Assembly: GCF_000017805.1 (NCBI RefSeq)
Contig: NC_009767.1
Span: 744,001-808,000, forward strand
Direction: 5' to 3'
Source of the DNA: Roseiflexus castenholzii DSM 13941
Lineage (GTDB): Bacteria; Chloroflexota; Chloroflexia; Chloroflexales; Roseiflexaceae
DNA length: 64,000 bases
Positions within the stretch are counted from its first letter, which is position 1. Every line of letters starts with the position of its first letter. The position numbers and the translations under genes are program-made. Below are positions 1 to 8,752 of the stretch, one piece after another. A model generated the notes under the pieces. It was not told the DNA's origin. It worked only from the letters and a program-made list of their open reading frames with translations, and did not search any database.

Positions 1-925
1 CCGCATTTAGGTGTCGTTCGACGTCGGCAACGCGCAGCGATGCAAACACCGGCTCGAGGAGCGCGTTCAGTTCGGCGCGATGCGCCAGGCGCGACACATT
101 CGTGCGGAAGCGTGGATCGTTGCGAAGTGCCGTCAACTCGAGCGCATCGCAGAAACGCTCCCACAGATCATCGGTGCCGACGCCGAGCGTAAAGTAGCCA
201 TCGGCAGCGCGATAGACTCCATACGGCACAATCGAAGGATGCTGGTTGCCCGGTCGGTCCGGCGCGCGACCGGTGGCGAAATAGTTGCCCGCCTGATAGG
301 TCAGCATCGCCAGTTGCCCTTCCAGCAGAGAGGTATCGACCCACTGCCCTTCGCCCGTGCGGGCGCGATGGTAGAGCGCCGCCAGGATTGCATATGCCGC
401 GAACATGCCCGCCATGATGTCGGTAATCGCAATGCCGACGCGCATTGGCGGTCCACCGGGTTCGCCGATCAGGCTCATCAACCCGCCCAACCCCTGAGCA
501 ATCTGATCATAGGCAGCACGCTCACGATCCGGTCCCGTCTGACCAAACCCGGAGATGGAGCAATACACCAGATCAGGACGGATGGCGCGGCACGCTTCAT
601 ACCCGAATCCGCGCCGATCCAGCGTACCGGGAACGAAGTTTTCCAGCAGCACATCACTGCTGGCGATCAGTCGGCGCAGCACGGCAGCGCCGCGTTCGTT
701 GCGGAAATCGAGCGCCAGGCTGCGCTTGTTGCGATTGACGCTGAGAAAATACGTACTTTCACCGCCTTCGAACGGTGGTCCCCATGCGCGGGTGTGGTCG
801 CCAATGCCCGGCTGTTCGACCTTGATGATGTCGGCGCCGAGATCGCCGAGCATCATCGAGCAGAAGGGTCCGGCAAGCGCGCGGCTCAGATCGAGGACGC
901 GCAATCCTTCGAGCGGCAGGGTCAT
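1..925 (-). CDS. Family III (CaiB/BaiF) acyl-CoA transferase, C-terminus cut by window edge
   Basis: The reverse strand encodes about 308 residues with no stop before the window edge. The N-terminus reads MTLPLEGLRVLDLSRALAGP, followed by MMLGDLGADIIKVEQPG, NRNKRSLALD, a VLLENFVPG tract and YDQIAQGLGGLMSLIGEPGG. This is the order typical of family III CoA-transferases. The YDQIAQG region normally follows the catalytic Asp, here probably the Asp of RPDLVYCSISGFGQ or a nearby one. These enzymes move CoA between acids through a glutamyl anhydride. In Chloroflexota, relatives serve the 3-hydroxypropionate bicycle (malate or mesaconyl-CoA transfer), but the substrate cannot be set from this fragment. 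It is divergent from an acyl-CoA synthetase. Family assignment is strong, substrate unknown. Confidence 0.9.
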   Translation of the reverse strand, partial: MTLPLEGLRVLDLSRALAGPFCSMMLGDLGADIIKVEQPGIGDHTRAWGPPFEGGESTYFLSVNRNKRSLALDFRNERGAAVLRRLIASSDVLLENFVPGTLDRRGFGYEACRAIRPDLVYCSISGFGQTGPDRERAAYDQIAQGLGGLMSLIGEPGGPPMRVGIAITDIMAGMFAAYAILAALYHRARTGEGQWVDTSLLEGQLAMLTYQAGNYFATGRAPDRPGNQHPSIVPYGVYRAADGYFTLGVGTDDLWERFCDALELTALRNDPRFRTNVSRLAHRAELNALLEPVFASLRVADVERHLNA

Positions 926-1046
926 TGATTTCCCCGCATTGGCGCGTACATGGCGCTATTCTGGATGTGCGAATCTTTGCGCAATATTATACCATGCAGG
1001 AGAGCAGAAAACCTGACAGTTCGTTTATAAAGCGACGGTCAATGCC
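926..1046. promoter_or_regulatory. Divergent intergenic region between CoA-transferase and acyl-CoA synthetase
   Basis: This 121-bp AT-richer spacer must hold both promoters. A TATAAA hexamer lies at 1026-1031, close to the ATG at 1047, and an AT-rich run (ATATTATA) lies near 984-991. No convincing -35 hexamer pairs with either, so exact promoter positions are not assigned. Confidence 0.4.
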
Positions 1047-2570
1047 ATGAAGACGCCTTTGACGACTATTGACGCCTTGCGCCGCGCCGTCGAACATGCG
1101 CCGCAACGCCCGTTCCTTCTTTTTGAAGGACTATCTTTTTCCTATAAGGACATTGCTGCAATTGCGGCGTGCTGGGCTGCACGGTTGCGCGCAGTGGGAG
1201 TCGAACGCGGTGACCGGGTGGCGCTGTTTCTGGAGAATAGCCCGGCGTTCGTGACGGCGTACCTGGGCACCCACATGATCGGCGCGATTGTGGTGCTTGT
1301 CAATACCCTGTACCGCCAGACCGAACTGCGCCATATTTTGAACGACTCGGCAGCGAAGGTCGTCATCGTTGGCGATCAGGCGCACGCCGATCTGCTGCGT
1401 CAGGCGAATGCGCCTGGTGTGGTCATCTTCGCGTCCGATGTGGTGTTGGAGGGCGCAGATGACGCGCCGGACTGGACGCGCGCGCCTGAACCGGGCGATA
1501 TTGCGCTGATCGGGTATACATCGGGCACGACCGGACGATCAAAGGGCGCTATGCTGACCCATGCCAATCTCATGGCGAATAGCGCGGCCGTCACCGTCGC
1601 CTGGCATTGGACGGAGCACGACCGCCTGCTGTTGACCCTGCCGTTGTTCCACATTCACGGTCTTGGCGTTGGGCTGAATGGCACGCTCTATACGGCAAGC
1701 ACAGTCGATCTGCGGCGCGGGTTTGATGCGGCGGATGTGCTCGACACGCTGGCGCGCGGCGAGACAACGATGTTCTTTGGGGTGCCGACGATGTACACCC
1801 GCCTGATTGCCGAAGCGCGGCGACGACAGGCAGCAGGAGCGTCGGCGCGCGTTGACGGGATGCGTCTGTTCGTCTCCGGGTCGGCGCCGCTCAGCCCGCA
1901 GACCTTCGCCGAGTTCGAGGAACTGTTCGGGCATCGCATCCTGGAGCGCTATGGCATGACCGAAACAGTGATGAACCTGACCAACCCCTACGACGGCGAA
2001 CGCCGTCCTGGAACGGTCGGCATGCCGTTTCCGGGGCAGGAAGCGCGCATTGTCGATGTGCGCACCCGTCAACCGCTTCCCGATGGCGAGATCGGCGAAA
2101 TTCAGGTGCGTGGTCCGCACGTGTTCGCCGGGTACTGGCGCAACCCGCAGGCGACCGCCGAGGCATTCGACGCCGATGGCTGGTTCAACACCGGCGACCT
2201 GGGCTGGCGCAGCGCGGACGGGTATTTCACGATTACAGGACGCGCCCGCGAACTAATCATCAGCGGCGGGTACAACATCTACCCGCGCGAGGTCGAAGAA
2301 GTGTTACTGGCGCATCCCGCCGTCTCCGAGGCTGCGGTGGTCGGACTGCCCGACGCGGAGTTTGGCGAGCAGGTGGTGGCGGTGGTCGTGCCGGCAACAT
2401 CGGCGACCGACAGTTTGGAACAGGAATTGATCGACTGGTGCCGCGCGCGCCTGGCGAGTTACAAAAAACCGCGACGAATTGTGTTTGTTGCATCGTTGCC
2501 GCGCAACGCGCTGGGCAAGGTGCAAAAGCATGTGATGCAACAGCAACTGACTCCATCAGGCGCAACCTGA
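1047..2570 (+). CDS. AMP-dependent acyl-CoA synthetase (ANL superfamily)
   Basis: This 507-residue adenylate-forming ligase activates a carboxylic acid to acyl-AMP and then acyl-CoA. The phosphate-binding loop reads YTSGTTGRSKGAMLTHAN (about residues 156-173). The A5 motif is ERYGMTE, the hinge region is WFNTGDLG followed by GRARELIISGGYNIYPREVE, and the catalytic lysine is in PRNALGKVQK near the C-terminus. The size and the sequence HIHGLGVGLNG resemble malonyl-CoA/medium-chain synthetases, but the substrate is not proven. The next gene starts 12 bp after the stop, so the two are probably co-transcribed. Confidence 0.92.
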   Translation: MKTPLTTIDALRRAVEHAPQRPFLLFEGLSFSYKDIAAIAACWAARLRAVGVERGDRVALFLENSPAFVTAYLGTHMIGAIVVLVNTLYRQTELRHILNDSAAKVVIVGDQAHADLLRQANAPGVVIFASDVVLEGADDAPDWTRAPEPGDIALIGYTSGTTGRSKGAMLTHANLMANSAAVTVAWHWTEHDRLLLTLPLFHIHGLGVGLNGTLYTASTVDLRRGFDAADVLDTLARGETTMFFGVPTMYTRLIAEARRRQAAGASARVDGMRLFVSGSAPLSPQTFAEFEELFGHRILERYGMTETVMNLTNPYDGERRPGTVGMPFPGQEARIVDVRTRQPLPDGEIGEIQVRGPHVFAGYWRNPQATAEAFDADGWFNTGDLGWRSADGYFTITGRARELIISGGYNIYPREVEEVLLAHPAVSEAAVVGLPDAEFGEQVVAVVVPATSATDSLEQELIDWCRARLASYKKPRRIVFVASLPRNALGKVQKHVMQQQLTPSGAT

Positions 2571-2582
2571 AAGGACACCGCC

Positions 2583-5513
2583 ATGAAGTATGACGATCTT
2601 GCCGCCGAACTGCGCGAGTGCGTCATGGGCGACGTGCAGACCGATGCGATTTCACGCGCTCTCTACGCAACCGACGCGAGCATCTACCAGATTGAGCCGC
2701 TTGGTGTGGTGCTGCCAAAGGACGAAGCGGACGTCGCTGCGCTCGTGCGCCTGGCGCGCCTGCGGCGCCTGCCGATTGTGCCGCGCGGCGGCGGCACCAG
2801 CCTGGCAGGGCAGGCGGTTGGACGCGCTATTCACGTCGATTTCACCAAGTACATGAACCGCCTGCTAGAGGTGAATGTCGCCGGACAGTGGGCATGGGTT
2901 GAACCGGGGATCGTCCTCGATCACCTGAATGCGGAACTTGCGCCGCACAATATGAAGTTTGCGCCGGATGTCTCTCCGTCGAACCGTGCCACAATCGGCG
3001 GCATGATCGCCAACAATTCATCCGGCATGTACTCGCTGGTGTACGGCAAGACCATCGATCACGTGCTGGAGTTGAAGGTCATGCTGTCCGATGGCAGTAT
3101 CACTACCTTTCGCCCGCTCGATGAAGCGGAACTGCGCGCCTGCATGGCGAACACTGACCTCGAGGGGCGCATCTACCGCACGGTAGCGCGGCTGGCGCGC
3201 GAGCATGCCGACGAAATTGCGCGGCGCTATCCCAAAGTGCTGCGGCGCGTCGGCGGTTACAACCTCGATGCGTTCGTTCCGGTGAACGACGATGACGCCA
3301 CCCGCTACGGCATCATGTTTGGCGCGCGATCACCCGACCGACGCTTCAACATGACGAACATGATTGTCGGTTCGGAAGGCACGCTGGCGCTGGTGCTGGC
3401 GGCACGCCTGCGTCTTGTTCCACGCCCGAAGCATACCGCCATTGCTATTCTGGAGTTTGACACACTCGATGCCGCGCTCGATGCGGTCGTTCCCTGCCTG
3501 GAGTGCAGTCCGGCCGCCGTCGAACTGATGGACGACATTCTGCTCGACCTGACGCGCAAATCGCACGAATATGCACAATATCTGGCGCTCTTCGTCCAGG
3601 GAAGGCCAGGCGCGCTGTTGCAGGTCGAGTTCTTCGGCGAGTCCGAGGATGAGGTGCATGCCAGCCTGACGCGGTTGGAGCAGCATCTGCGCACCCGGTG
3701 CAGCGCCATCACCCCCATGAGTGATGCGCGCCGGAAGAACGCCGTGCTGGCGGTGCGCAAAGCGGGTCTGCCGCTGCTCCAGTCCCTCTCGCCGGACCTG
3801 AAGCCGGAGACGTTCGTTGAAGACTCTGCCGTGCCGCCAGAGAAGTTGAACGTCTACCTGCGCCGCTTTCGCAATATTTGCCACGCGCATGGTGTGCAGG
3901 TCGCTTTTTATGGACATGCCAGCGTCGGCGTTATCCATGCCCGCCCGCTGCTCAACCTGAAGCATGCCGATGATGTGCGGAAAATGCGCGCCATTGCGGA
4001 GGAAATCAAGGACCTCGTGATAGAGTTCGGCGGCGCGCTCTCCGGCGAACATGGCGATGGCATGCTACGCGCCGAGTTCAACCGCGAGTTGTTTGGCGAA
4101 ACGCTCTACGAAGCGTTTCGTGAGATCAAGCATACCTTCGATCCTTACGACATCTTCAACCCCGGCAAAATCGTCGATGCCCCGCCGATGGATCGCCATT
4201 TGCGCTATGGCGAGCGCTACCATCCGATCCAGTTGCACACCCGCTTCCGTTTCAGCGATACCGGCGGCATCGTCGGCGCCGTCGAGTTGTGCAATGGCAA
4301 TGGTCTATGCCGCAAAATGTCCGGCGGCACGATGTGCCCCAGTTACATGGTGACGCGCGATGAAGAACACTCGACACGCGGGCGCGCGAATGCGCTACGC
4401 ATGGTCTTTTCTGGTGCGCTTCCGCTCGATGCGCTCACCGGTGCGCGTATGAAAGAGGTGATGGACCTCTGCCTGGAGTGCAAAGGATGCACTGGCGAGT
4501 GTCCGTCGCGGGTCAACATGACGCGCCTGAAATCGGAATGGCTGTCGATCTACTACGAGCAGCATGGCATTCCGCTGCGATCACGCATCTTTGGCGCTAT
4601 CCGAACGATCAACGAACTCGGCAGTCGCCTCGCGCCACTGGCGAACCGTCTGCTCGCATTGCCGTTCGTTCCGACGCTCCAGGAACGTCTGATCGGCGTC
4701 AGTCGTCAGCGCCGTTTACCGCCGTTTGCAGCGCAACCATTCCACCGCTGGTTTGCCGCCCGTCAGTCGCCGGTTGACGCTGACCGTCCTTCGGTCGTTC
4801 TCTTTCCCGACACCTTCGCCGACTACAACGATCCGCACATCGCGCAAGCGGCGGTGCGCGTCCTGGAAGCCGCCGGGTATCGTGTGCTCCTGCCGACGCG
4901 CCGCGTCTGCTGCGGGCGTCCGCAGATTTCGAAGGGATTGCTGAAGGAAGTCCAGGCGCTGGCGCAGCGGCAGCTCGATGCTCTGGGACCCTATGCCGCC
5001 GCCGGTATTCCGATCATCGGTCTCGAACCGAGTTGTATCCTGAGCTTCCGCGACGAGTATCCCGACCTGCTGGACGACCCACGCACCGCGACGCTGGCCC
5101 AGATGTCGTTCCTGTTCGATGAGTTCCTGGCGCGCGAAGTGCGCGCCGGTCGCGCAACGTTGCGTTTCCGCGATCAGGCGCCGCGCCGATATCTGTTCCA
5201 TGGTCACTGCCACCAGAAGGCGCTCATCGGCAGCGCCTATGCGCTGGCGCTGCTCCGGATGATCCCCGGCGCCGACGCGCGCGAGGTTGATAGCGGGTGC
5301 TGCGGCATGGCGGGGTCCTTTGGATATGAAGCAGAACACTACGCCATCTCGCAGAAGATCGGTGAACGCGCGCTCTTCCCTGCGGTGCGTGCATTGCCCG
5401 CCACCGCTGAGGTTGTCGCAATGGGAACCAGTTGCCGCCAGCAGATCGCCGATGGAACCGGACGGCGCGCGCGACACCTCGCCGAAGTGTTGGCGGATGC
5501 GCTCGAAGAGTAG
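2583..5513 (+). CDS. Fused FAD-linked oxidase / Fe-S oxidoreductase (GlcD-GlcF or D-lactate dehydrogenase type)
   Basis: This 976-residue protein joins three modules. The N-terminal FAD_binding_4 domain (about 40-250) has PRGGGTSLAGQ and IANNSSGM. The FAD-oxidase C domain (about 260-530) ends with GEHGDGMLRAEFN. A ferredoxin-like part (about 570-680) carries GTMCPSY and CLECKGCTGECPS. The C-terminal CCG part (about 730-960) has RVCCGRPQ, EPSCILSF, HGHCHQK and DSGCCGMAGSFG. Such fusions oxidise glycolate, D-lactate or another 2-hydroxyacid at the membrane face and pass electrons through Fe-S centres to quinone. It starts 12 bp after the acyl-CoA synthetase, preceded by GAAAGGACACC. The substrate is undetermined; an operonic link to CoA-ester metabolism is suggested by position only. 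Confidence 0.9.
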   Translation: MKYDDLAAELRECVMGDVQTDAISRALYATDASIYQIEPLGVVLPKDEADVAALVRLARLRRLPIVPRGGGTSLAGQAVGRAIHVDFTKYMNRLLEVNVAGQWAWVEPGIVLDHLNAELAPHNMKFAPDVSPSNRATIGGMIANNSSGMYSLVYGKTIDHVLELKVMLSDGSITTFRPLDEAELRACMANTDLEGRIYRTVARLAREHADEIARRYPKVLRRVGGYNLDAFVPVNDDDATRYGIMFGARSPDRRFNMTNMIVGSEGTLALVLAARLRLVPRPKHTAIAILEFDTLDAALDAVVPCLECSPAAVELMDDILLDLTRKSHEYAQYLALFVQGRPGALLQVEFFGESEDEVHASLTRLEQHLRTRCSAITPMSDARRKNAVLAVRKAGLPLLQSLSPDLKPETFVEDSAVPPEKLNVYLRRFRNICHAHGVQVAFYGHASVGVIHARPLLNLKHADDVRKMRAIAEEIKDLVIEFGGALSGEHGDGMLRAEFNRELFGETLYEAFREIKHTFDPYDIFNPGKIVDAPPMDRHLRYGERYHPIQLHTRFRFSDTGGIVGAVELCNGNGLCRKMSGGTMCPSYMVTRDEEHSTRGRANALRMVFSGALPLDALTGARMKEVMDLCLECKGCTGECPSRVNMTRLKSEWLSIYYEQHGIPLRSRIFGAIRTINELGSRLAPLANRLLALPFVPTLQERLIGVSRQRRLPPFAAQPFHRWFAARQSPVDADRPSVVLFPDTFADYNDPHIAQAAVRVLEAAGYRVLLPTRRVCCGRPQISKGLLKEVQALAQRQLDALGPYAAAGIPIIGLEPSCILSFRDEYPDLLDDPRTATLAQMSFLFDEFLAREVRAGRATLRFRDQAPRRYLFHGHCHQKALIGSAYALALLRMIPGADAREVDSGCCGMAGSFGYEAEHYAISQKIGERALFPAVRALPATAEVVAMGTSCRQQIADGTGRRARHLAEVLADALEE

Positions 5514-5619
5514 CGATGCCGTCACTCAGGAGTAAGCGTTGCTTCTGAACAAACTCGGATGCTTCGCTTATCAGCCACAAAAGTAGCGATGCCGTCACTC
5601 AGGAGCAAGCGTTTCTTCT
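5510..5619. repeat. Direct repeat pair (37 bp, 36-bp spacer)
   Basis: Two copies of a 37-bp sequence lie at 5510-5546 and 5583-5619, with two mismatches and a 36-bp unique spacer. The first copy overlaps the stop codon of the upstream oxidase. The second ends one base before the -35 box of the kimA-like promoter. The geometry resembles a one-spacer CRISPR, but the repeat has no recognisable CRISPR terminus and no cas gene is nearby. Confidence 0.8.
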
Positions 5620-5620
5620 C

Positions 5621-5649
5621 TTGATATTTCTCCCCCTGCATGCTATGAT
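5621..5649 (+). promoter_or_regulatory. Sigma-70-type promoter of the kimA-like gene
   Basis: TTGATA (5621-5626), a 17-bp spacer and TATGAT (5644-5649) form a near-consensus promoter. Transcription would start near 5656, giving a leader of about 215 nt before the ATG at 5871. Confidence 0.7.
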
Positions 5650-5655
5650 CTGCCA

Positions 5656-5870
5656 ACACAGAGAAGTAGAATCTCTGGCGGCGGCAGGAGATGCCGCCGG
5701 TAGAGGAAAGAAACTCAAAGCATCTCCGAACGCTCAGACAGAAGCCAGAAAGTAAACAGCGCGGTCGGCGCGTGGCGATCAGCGACGATGATCCCCGCAG
5801 CGCGGACCGCTTTTTATTCGATGCCACATCCCTCCGGTTGCACAATCGGTACGAGGGAGCAACGATACCT
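5656..5870 (+). promoter_or_regulatory. Long structured 5' leader with a terminator-like hairpin; possible riboswitch
   Basis: The leader contains a hairpin GGCGGC...GCCGCC (about 5676-5699) flanked by CTCT/AGAG. Further on, GCGGTC (5761-5766) pairs with GACCGC (5805-5810) directly before TTTTT, as in an intrinsic terminator or attenuator. The downstream protein is closest to KimA, whose Bacillus gene is controlled by a c-di-AMP (ydaO) riboswitch. A CCGAAC...CAGACAG stretch at about 5727-5742 is vaguely reminiscent of that class, but I do not see the full ydaO consensus. The class is therefore left open. Confidence 0.45.
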
Positions 5871-7715
5871 ATGATGACCGAACTCAAACGTCTGGTCGTT
5901 GGCCGTCCGCTCGCCAACGACCAGTTAGTCCACGAGCGATTGCCCAAGCGCCTGGCGCTTGCCGTGTTCTCATCCGACGCGCTTTCATCGACGGCATACG
6001 CCACCGAGGCGATCCTGATCGTTCTTTCGGCGGCTGGCGCAGCGGCGCTTGGGCTTGCCACCCCGATCGCGCTCGGCATCGCCGTGCTGTTGATGACCGT
6101 CGCCTTTTCCTACAGCCAGACGATCAAAGCCTACCCGCAGGGTGGCGGCACATATATCGTCGCGCGCGAAAATCTGGGAACGATCCCGTCGCTCACGGCG
6201 GCGTCGGCACTGTTGATCGACTACATCCTGACGGTCGCGGTCAGTATGTCGGCAGGGGTAGCCGCGATCACCTCCGCCTGGCCCGTGTTGGATCCATACC
6301 GCGTTGAACTTGCGGTCGGATTGATCGGACTGGTCAGCCTGGCGAATCTGCGCGGCATGAAGGAGTCGGGTGCGATGTTCGCTATACCGACGTATACCTT
6401 CATTGCCAGCATGTTCTTGCTGATCGGCGCAGGGCTGGTGAATGTCGTGACCGGCAACGTCACACCTGCACCGCCGCCGCAGACTCCTCACCTGCCAGCC
6501 GAGGCCGGTGCGCTTTCATTATTCCTCATTCTGCGCGCATTTGCAGCAGGTTGTACGGCGCTAACCGGCATCGAAGCGATTGCCGACGGCGTGCCCGCCT
6601 TCAGGAAGCCTGAATCGCATAATGCAGCGATAACGCTGGCAATCATGGCTGTGCTGCTCGTCACCATGTTTCTCGGTATCACCGTACTGGCAAATGCGTA
6701 TCACATCATTCCCGATGGCAGCCACGAGCCGGAAACGGCGAACTCACAACTCGCGCGCGCGATTTTCGGCGCGGGATCACCGTTCTACTTCCTGCTCCAG
6801 ATTGCAACGATGGCAATCCTGGTGCTGGCGTCGAACACCGCATTTGCCGACTTTCCGCGGCTGGCGTACTTCCTGGCGCGCGACCGCTATTTTCCGCGTC
6901 AGTTCACCCAACGCGGCGACCGTCTGGTCTTCTCCAACGGCATTGTCGCCCTGGGCTTGATCGCGTCGATCCTGGTGGTTGCCTTTCACGCGCGTGAGCA
7001 GGCATTGCTGCCGCTCTACGCGGTTGGCGTCTTTATCTCATTTACCATCTCGCAGGTGGGCATGGTGCAGCACTGGCGGCGAGCGCAGACGCCGGGATGG
7101 CGCCGCAGCGCTCTGATCAACGGTTTTGGCGCGACGATGACCGGCGTCGTGATGGTAGTGCTGGCAGTGACGAAGTTCCGCGAAGGAGCGTGGGCAGTGC
7201 TGCTCCTCATCCCGATGGTGGTGATGGCGCTGCTGAGCATCCACAACCACTACGTCGCGGTCGCCGAACAATTGTCGCTGGAAGGCGCGCCGCGCCCTGC
7301 ACCGGTGCGGCGTCATACGGCGCTGGTGCTGGTGAGCGGCGTTCACCGCGGTGTGATTCCGGCGCTGCAATATGCGCTGTCGATTGCACCCGACAATGTG
7401 ACGGCAGTCTATGTCGATCTCGATGCAGAGAATACGGAAAAGATCAGGCGCAAATGGGAGGAGTGGGGATGCGGCATTCCACTGGTCATTCTACCATCGC
7501 CGTACCGCTCACTGATGCAGCCGCTGCTCCAGTATATCGACGAAGTCGAAGCGCGCTACGACGACGACGTGCTGACGATCATTCTGCCGGAATTCGTGCC
7601 GTCGAAGTGGTGGCAGTACATGCTCCATAATCAGACCGGGTTGCAACTCAAGGCTGCGCTCTTCTTCAGCCGCGGTAAAGTAGTGACGAGCGTGCCGTAC
7701 CATCTGGAGCACTGA
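5871..7715 (+). CDS. kimA: KimA-like APC-family potassium/amino-acid permease
   Basis: The 614-residue protein matches the layout of Bacillus KimA (about 607 residues). It has about 12 hydrophobic segments to residue 460 and then a cytosolic USP-like domain. Family landmarks seen are LSSDALSSTAYATE (about 35-48), YPQGGGTYIVARENLG, LLIDYILTVAVSMSAG, GCTALTGIEAIADG and RGDRLVFSNGIV, and the C-terminal YMLHNQTGLQLKAALFF...VPYHLEH, which strongly resembles the KimA tail. KimA imports K+ with protons and is inhibited by c-di-AMP. I chose ATG 5871 because GAGGGAG lies upstream; an in-frame ATG at 5691 falls inside the structured leader. Potassium as substrate is inferred from homology. Confidence 0.85.
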   Translation: MMTELKRLVVGRPLANDQLVHERLPKRLALAVFSSDALSSTAYATEAILIVLSAAGAAALGLATPIALGIAVLLMTVAFSYSQTIKAYPQGGGTYIVARENLGTIPSLTAASALLIDYILTVAVSMSAGVAAITSAWPVLDPYRVELAVGLIGLVSLANLRGMKESGAMFAIPTYTFIASMFLLIGAGLVNVVTGNVTPAPPPQTPHLPAEAGALSLFLILRAFAAGCTALTGIEAIADGVPAFRKPESHNAAITLAIMAVLLVTMFLGITVLANAYHIIPDGSHEPETANSQLARAIFGAGSPFYFLLQIATMAILVLASNTAFADFPRLAYFLARDRYFPRQFTQRGDRLVFSNGIVALGLIASILVVAFHAREQALLPLYAVGVFISFTISQVGMVQHWRRAQTPGWRRSALINGFGATMTGVVMVVLAVTKFREGAWAVLLLIPMVVMALLSIHNHYVAVAEQLSLEGAPRPAPVRRHTALVLVSGVHRGVIPALQYALSIAPDNVTAVYVDLDAENTEKIRRKWEEWGCGIPLVILPSPYRSLMQPLLQYIDEVEARYDDDVLTIILPEFVPSKWWQYMLHNQTGLQLKAALFFSRGKVVTSVPYHLEH

Positions 7716-7858
7716 TTGCTGCTCATTGATGATTATCGCCTGAGCCGCGAGTTGTGCCGGTTGTGCGCGCTGGCAATCGGTCGGCGCCAACGGGCAATCG
7801 TGTGGGCGCCGGCCATCGAATAAAGAAGCGGGCTTGCACCCAGGAACACGCGCTTCGC

Positions 7859-7888
7859 CGAGAGTCGAGCGATCAGGCTCGACTCTCG
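7859..7888. terminator. Hairpin between convergent genes
   Basis: CGAGAGTCGAG (7859-7869) pairs perfectly with CTCGACTCTCG (7878-7888) over an 8-nt loop. It lies between the kimA-like stop and the end of the leftward gene at 7900, and could end transcription in both directions. No T-run follows, so it is not a classic intrinsic terminator. Confidence 0.5.
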
Positions 7889-7899
7889 ATGTCGCAATG

Positions 7900-8478
7900 T
7901 CATGACGTTGCCGATTCGTCATTGCGCGGGCGCTCGGCCCGGGCATGCGCCTCCTGGTAGCGCGAGAAATCTCGCCGTTGCAGGCGTTCGAGGAACGTCA
8001 GCGCCAGGACCGGCAGCATCAGGTAGAAGGCGATCCAGACGGGGTACGTCTTCTTGAGTGAAATATACGGCTCGAATTCGAACGCTGTGAGAAGATTATT
8101 CACAATCAGCAGCAGACTCCACGCACTAAGCGTGCGAGGAACAATGTAACCGAAGACGTAAGCGAGCACGCTACCCGTGCGGGTGGCGAGCGTTTGGTTG
8201 GCGCGCGGATCGAAGTAGTGCCGCTTGAATGCTCCAAGGCTGAGTCCCCCTGCTTGCGGAAAGTTATCGACGGGCCGGAACAGGTAGCAATAGTTCAATG
8301 CCGTCGAGAACACGAGCACGACGGCAGCAGCGGCGATCAAGGCAGGCCATCCTCCGGCTGCCAGGGGGTTCATCTCGCGCGAGAGATCGGGAGTGACCAG
8401 GTGGGTGCTGAGACCATCCCCGATCCGAGTGAGGATCACCAAACCCGTGGTCAACCAAAACTCAACCGGTGGGCGCAT
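7900..8478 (-). CDS. Hypothetical multi-pass membrane protein
   Basis: The 192-residue protein starts at ATG 8478, preceded by AGGAGAGT at a good distance; a longer frame upstream runs into a dispersed repeat and is not favoured. It has about four hydrophobic segments: FWLTTGLVILTRIGDGL, ALIAAAAVVLVFSTALNYCY, LSAWSLLLIVNNLLTAF and WIAFYLMLPVLALTFLERL. The tail is charged and rich in Arg and Glu. I do not recognise the family. It stands alone, converging on the kimA-like gene, and no function is proposed. Confidence 0.75.
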   Translation of the reverse strand: MRPPVEFWLTTGLVILTRIGDGLSTHLVTPDLSREMNPLAAGGWPALIAAAAVVLVFSTALNYCYLFRPVDNFPQAGGLSLGAFKRHYFDPRANQTLATRTGSVLAYVFGYIVPRTLSAWSLLLIVNNLLTAFEFEPYISLKKTYPVWIAFYLMLPVLALTFLERLQRRDFSRYQEAHARAERPRNDESATS

Positions 8479-8511
8479 ATACTCTCCTGATTGCGTTTGT
8501 CTTCTATAGTA

Positions 8512-8680
8512 ATACCAATTACCGGTGACCATCCGGCATGGTCACCCCGAGCAGAGCGAGGGGTCGTGCGCGACCCGCTTAGATTCCTCGCTGCGCTCGG
8601 AATGACAGTCGCTGCGCTCGGAATGACAGTCGCTGCGCTCGGAATGTCAAGCATGCGGCATCGTCAATCGTCATTGGTAT
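8512..8680 (+). repeat. Dispersed element A, copy 1
   Basis: Ends are ATACCAAT (8512-8519) and ATTGGTAT (8673-8680). Inside are the inverted repeat GTGACCA/TGGTCAC and three tandem copies of a GTCGCTGCGCTCGGAATGAC-like module. It lies 34 bp upstream of the leftward gene that starts at 8478. It is one of seven related copies in the window. Confidence 0.9.
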
Positions 8681-8752
8681 AACATAGACTCAGAGCATGA
8701 TCAGAAACCCGGATGGCTCTTCAGGACTTCCCGTGAAGAAGCCTATAGTTAG

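Noticed and set aside
11..928. A 305-codon + strand frame at the left edge
   Set aside because: The opposite strand encodes a clear family III CoA-transferase that runs off the window. The + frame has no recognisable domain.
5510..5619. CRISPR array
   Set aside because: Only two repeats, no typical repeat end and no cas genes nearby. Kept as a direct repeat pair with the geometry noted.
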